A stretch of 43,889 nt of DNA from an uncultured Selenomonadales bacterium (lineage in GTDB: Bacteria > Bacillota > Clostridia > Christensenellales > QALW01), in the NCBI GenBank assembly GCA_905200615.1, contig CAJKLB010000016.1, positions 1 through 43,889 on the forward strand. Reading direction: 5' to 3'. Both the position numbers and the translations under genes were made by a program. Numbering within the stretch: position 1 is the stretch's first letter; the number at the start of each line of letters is the position of its first letter. The notes beneath the pieces are model-generated. The model was not told the origin of the DNA, ran no database searches, and saw only the letters and a list, made by a program, of their open reading frames with translations. Positions 41,571 through 43,889 of this stretch are shown piece by piece.

Positions 41571-43123
41571 GATTTGTTCGCCTCCTTCTTTAAATCACCT
41601 ACCGTCTGTCGTCCGGAAAGATCACCGGAGATATATGCGCTGGAGTAGCCGCTTGAACGCATGGCGTAGCCGCCGGCAAACCGAAGACCAGGGGTCATTT
41701 GAGCATCCTCTTTCATCATCATCATTCGAGGCATCAGACTGTCCCAGTCTGCGGTTTCATAACCGTAGATGACACCTTCCGGATGCCCGCAATAGCGTGC
41801 ATAAGTCGTGGGAGATGCTACACAGATTTCCTCAATGGCATCCCGAATTTTACATCCGGTTTCCCGTTCGAACACTTCAATCATGTCCTGGGCAACTTGA
41901 TCTTTGGCTTTAAAATATGCTTCCTCAGTGACATTGCCCCAGTCATCGGACATAAACATAGTAGTAAAATACAGTATACAAGTTCCCGGAGGAGAACATT
42001 CGGGATAAGCGTTGTTCAGGCAAACGGTAGCTTGAACATGATTCGTATTTATTTTTTTCATCAGATCATACTGTTTAACGGTGTCCGCGGTGTCATAAAT
42101 GAAGTAATTGTGACTGGTAATACCTAATTCTTCTGCGGAACGGTTTAGCCCCAGAAACAGAGAAAATCCCCGGCCGGAAAAGGTTCGGCTGTTGGCGGAT
42201 CTTATCATCTGTTCTGTCACCGCTTTCTTTTCCAGCATTTTACCGAATACTAAATGCGGAGAACAATTGGCAATAATATGGTGGGTTTGAATCGTTTTTC
42301 CGTCAGTTAATGCAACACCGCAAATTCGGCCGTGATCATCCGCCAGAATTTTTTCTGCTTCAGACTGATACCAAATATCACCGCCGAGTTCTCGAATGCG
42401 GGTGTCCAGTGCAAGACTGATTTCATGAGAACGCATTTTGGGCATCCAGGCATCTCGTGTGATATAGCGAATCACCATAGAACCATAGTGCAAAAAGCTC
42501 ATCCGATCACAATCGACACCTAAATAGCACCAATAGGCATTGAGAATATCTTTCGCTTTTTCGGGCATGTTCAGCGCGTCTAAAACCTCGTTTACCGAAT
42601 AGCTGCCGGCTTTGATAAAGTTAGGAAAAGTTTTTTTCATGTAGTGTGAATCCGTGTTGCCGTTTACTGAATTAGAATAGGTTTGGGCATCTCTTACCTC
42701 ATTGCATAATTCAAAAAACTCGGTAATGGATTTCCGGGATTCCGGACAGTATTCCGTCATTTTGTCGATAAAAGCCTGTTGACCGAAAGGCATAACGCAA
42801 TCATATTTTTTGTCAGTGGTGATAAGATGATAGGCTTCCGGAATACGAATCCAATCGATCTTGTCTTCAACGCCCAGCTCTCGAAACAGTTTGCGGACAT
42901 CTCCCGGTTCATCCGGTGAGCCAAAATCATTCAGCTCATGCAAACTGGCTTCAAATTCAAAACGTCCCCGCTTGAAGCTTGTGGCGAAACCGCCGGGAAG
43001 ATTGTGTTTTTCCAGAAGCAGGCAGGAGTAGCCTGCCTGTAAGATCCGGATGGCAGCAACTAACCCGCCGTTTCCTGCGCCGATGACGACAACATCATAG
43101 GCTTTTTTTACGTTTGTTGCCAT
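41567..43123 (-). CDS. FAD-dependent oxidoreductase, phytoene-desaturase (CrtI) like
   Basis: A 518-residue flavoprotein. The FAD-binding fold VVVIGAGNGGLVAAIRILQA GYSCLLLEKHNLPGG (split here) opens the protein; the CrtI/carotene-isomerase pattern continues with GGDIWYQSEAEKIL and ANCSPHLVFG, and the closing FAD motif LRFAGGYAMRSSGYSSAYISG. No carotenoid synthesis genes are nearby, so the substrate is uncertain; fatty-acid, retinol-type or polyprenyl substrates are possible. GGAGG precedes ATG 43123, 17 bases after the TetR stop. Confidence 0.88.
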   Translation of the reverse strand: MATNVKKAYDVVVIGAGNGGLVAAIRILQAGYSCLLLEKHNLPGGFATSFKRGRFEFEASLHELNDFGSPDEPGDVRKLFRELGVEDKIDWIRIPEAYHLITTDKKYDCVMPFGQQAFIDKMTEYCPESRKSITEFFELCNEVRDAQTYSNSVNGNTDSHYMKKTFPNFIKAGSYSVNEVLDALNMPEKAKDILNAYWCYLGVDCDRMSFLHYGSMVIRYITRDAWMPKMRSHEISLALDTRIRELGGDIWYQSEAEKILADDHGRICGVALTDGKTIQTHHIIANCSPHLVFGKMLEKKAVTEQMIRSANSRTFSGRGFSLFLGLNRSAEELGITSHNYFIYDTADTVKQYDLMKKINTNHVQATVCLNNAYPECSPPGTCILYFTTMFMSDDWGNVTEEAYFKAKDQVAQDMIEVFERETGCKIRDAIEEICVASPTTYARYCGHPEGVIYGYETADWDSLMPRMMMMKEDAQMTPGLRFAGGYAMRSSGYSSAYISGDLSGRQTVGDLKKEANKS

Positions 43124-43140
43124 ACTATTCCTCCTTTAAT

Positions 43141-43731
43141 TCAGATCATTAAATTCCTTGAGCGTTCTAACCAAAATTGCAGTTCCTTTTCATTTTTTAC
43201 TTGCTTATAGTAGCTCAAAATAATACGGTAATATTCCGTAAGTTCTCTGCTGATTTCTTCCTCACTGAAGTTGATATAGCCGGTGGCTGTCATAACAGCC
43301 ATAGAGTAACAGTAATATTGCATTCGTCGGTGCATTTCTGCCGTATGTTGGAAAGAAAGATCTAAGCACGAAGACAATTTTTGAATGGTTTCGGAGGCAT
43401 TGGGATCTTCAAAAAAAACTTCTCCTGCCGTACGCTGCCGTAAATAAACTAATTGAAACAGATTTTTTTCATTTTTTGCAAAATGTAAAAAAGAAAGCGC
43501 CACCTGCTTATAGCTGGTTGCATGCCCACGAAGATATTGTTCCCGGATAAAAAACGTTAATTCATCGCGTAGGGCGTTCATATTTCTAAATGCGGAGTAA
43601 ATAGGCTGTGTGGAACAATTCATTTTTCTCGCTAGATTTCGGACAGAAAGTGCCTGAGGACCTTGCTTTCGCACAAGGTCAGCCGCGGCCTGTAAAATAT
43701 CCTGTTGAAAAATGCGCTTCCGCGGGGGCAA
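43141..43731 (-). CDS. TetR/AcrR-family regulator
   Basis: A 196-residue repressor. The N-terminal HTH reads ILQAAADLVRKQGPQALSVRNLARKMNCSTQPIYSAFRNMNALRDEL (about 9-55, shown as landmarks only), the remainder is helical ligand-binding. The start is TTG 43731 with AAAAGGAGG 8 bases upstream. It is the first gene of the unit with the FAD oxidoreductase and flavin reductase, which it probably controls. Confidence 0.9.
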   Translation of the reverse strand: MPPRKRIFQQDILQAAADLVRKQGPQALSVRNLARKMNCSTQPIYSAFRNMNALRDELTFFIREQYLRGHATSYKQVALSFLHFAKNEKNLFQLVYLRQRTAGEVFFEDPNASETIQKLSSCLDLSFQHTAEMHRRMQYYCYSMAVMTATGYINFSEEEISRELTEYYRIILSYYKQVKNEKELQFWLERSRNLMI

Positions 43732-43756
43732 AGAACCCGCCTCCTTTTAAGTTTAA

Positions 43757-43770
43757 ATAACAGGTGTTAT
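43757..43770. promoter_or_regulatory. Putative operator of the TetR-controlled operon
   Basis: ATAACA-GG-TGTTAT, an interrupted palindrome, between the TetR gene and a weak TTCATA/TAATAT promoter further upstream. The last 119 bases of the window beyond it show no other supported feature. Confidence 0.5.
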
Positions 43771-43889
43771 ATTATTATTCTACAACATATTTATGAAAAT
43801 TACAAGTAGGAATTCTCACTGAACCATAAAATATTGTATGTGTTACAATGATGAGTGACAAAAGGCAAAAAAAGAGTAGCGAATAGAAG

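Overview
This window looks like chromosomal DNA of a spore-forming, low-GC Firmicute, most likely a member of the Clostridia. I base this on AT-rich intergenic DNA, strong AGGAGG-type ribosome binding sites, textbook TTGACA/TATAAT promoters, the Bacillus/Clostridium-type order spoVG-glmU-pth-mfd-prsA, a PdaB-like spore deacetylase, and two gene starts preceded by sequences resembling mother-cell sporulation promoters. No rRNA, tRNA, CRISPR array or prophage was seen. Genus cannot be read from the window.

Layout. 1-9.5 kb: housekeeping run on the plus strand: an EF-G-2-like GTPase, SpoVG, GlmU, peptidyl-tRNA hydrolase, Mfd and a PrsA-like foldase lipoprotein with a coiled-coil insert. 9.6-13.1 kb: less conserved genes: a Cys-rich protein behind a sporulation-type promoter, an unknown membrane protein, a 59-residue protein and a DNRLRE-like protein. 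13.2-23.5 kb: GlyQS (minus), a membrane-anchored GH99/WbsX-like protein, endonuclease III, ObgE, an unknown membrane protein (minus), then NadD-YqeK-RsfS and a family 2 glycosyltransferase followed by Pgi. 23.8-27.8 kb: UvrC and an ArsR-type zinc-sensor-like regulator (minus), a polysaccharide deacetylase and an SSB with two OB-like halves. 27.8-28.4 kb: a decayed IS3-family transposase. 28.4-30.1 kb: an XRE-HTH/ADP-ribosylglycohydrolase fusion.

30.1-33.9 kb is a complete ferrous iron uptake locus: FeoA, second FeoA, FeoB and a Cys-rich FeoB-associated peptide (minus), divergent from a short DtxR/MntR-family regulator whose ligand residues are of the iron-sensing type. Three TTAGCA..TGCTAA palindromes lie before the first feo gene and before feoB. 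34.1-40.3 kb: a URO-D-like protein, a 0.77-kb gene-poor stretch, a collagen-like (Gly-X-Y) protein with a probable beta-helix tail and an excellent sigma-K-type promoter, an ECF-like sigma factor with a very long C-terminal extension, and an SGNH hydrolase. 40.4-43.7 kb: a TetR regulator, a CrtI-like FAD oxidoreductase and a flavin/2Fe-2S reductase in one operon.

The observations most worth following are the sigma factor with its ~370-residue extension, the spore-surface candidates (collagen/beta-helix and Cys-rich proteins) linked by promoter type, the self-contained iron regulon with an internal terminator and its own box before feoB, the redox operon, and the leader of the glycosyltransferase gene. 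I see no unmistakable new multi-gene defence or mobile system.
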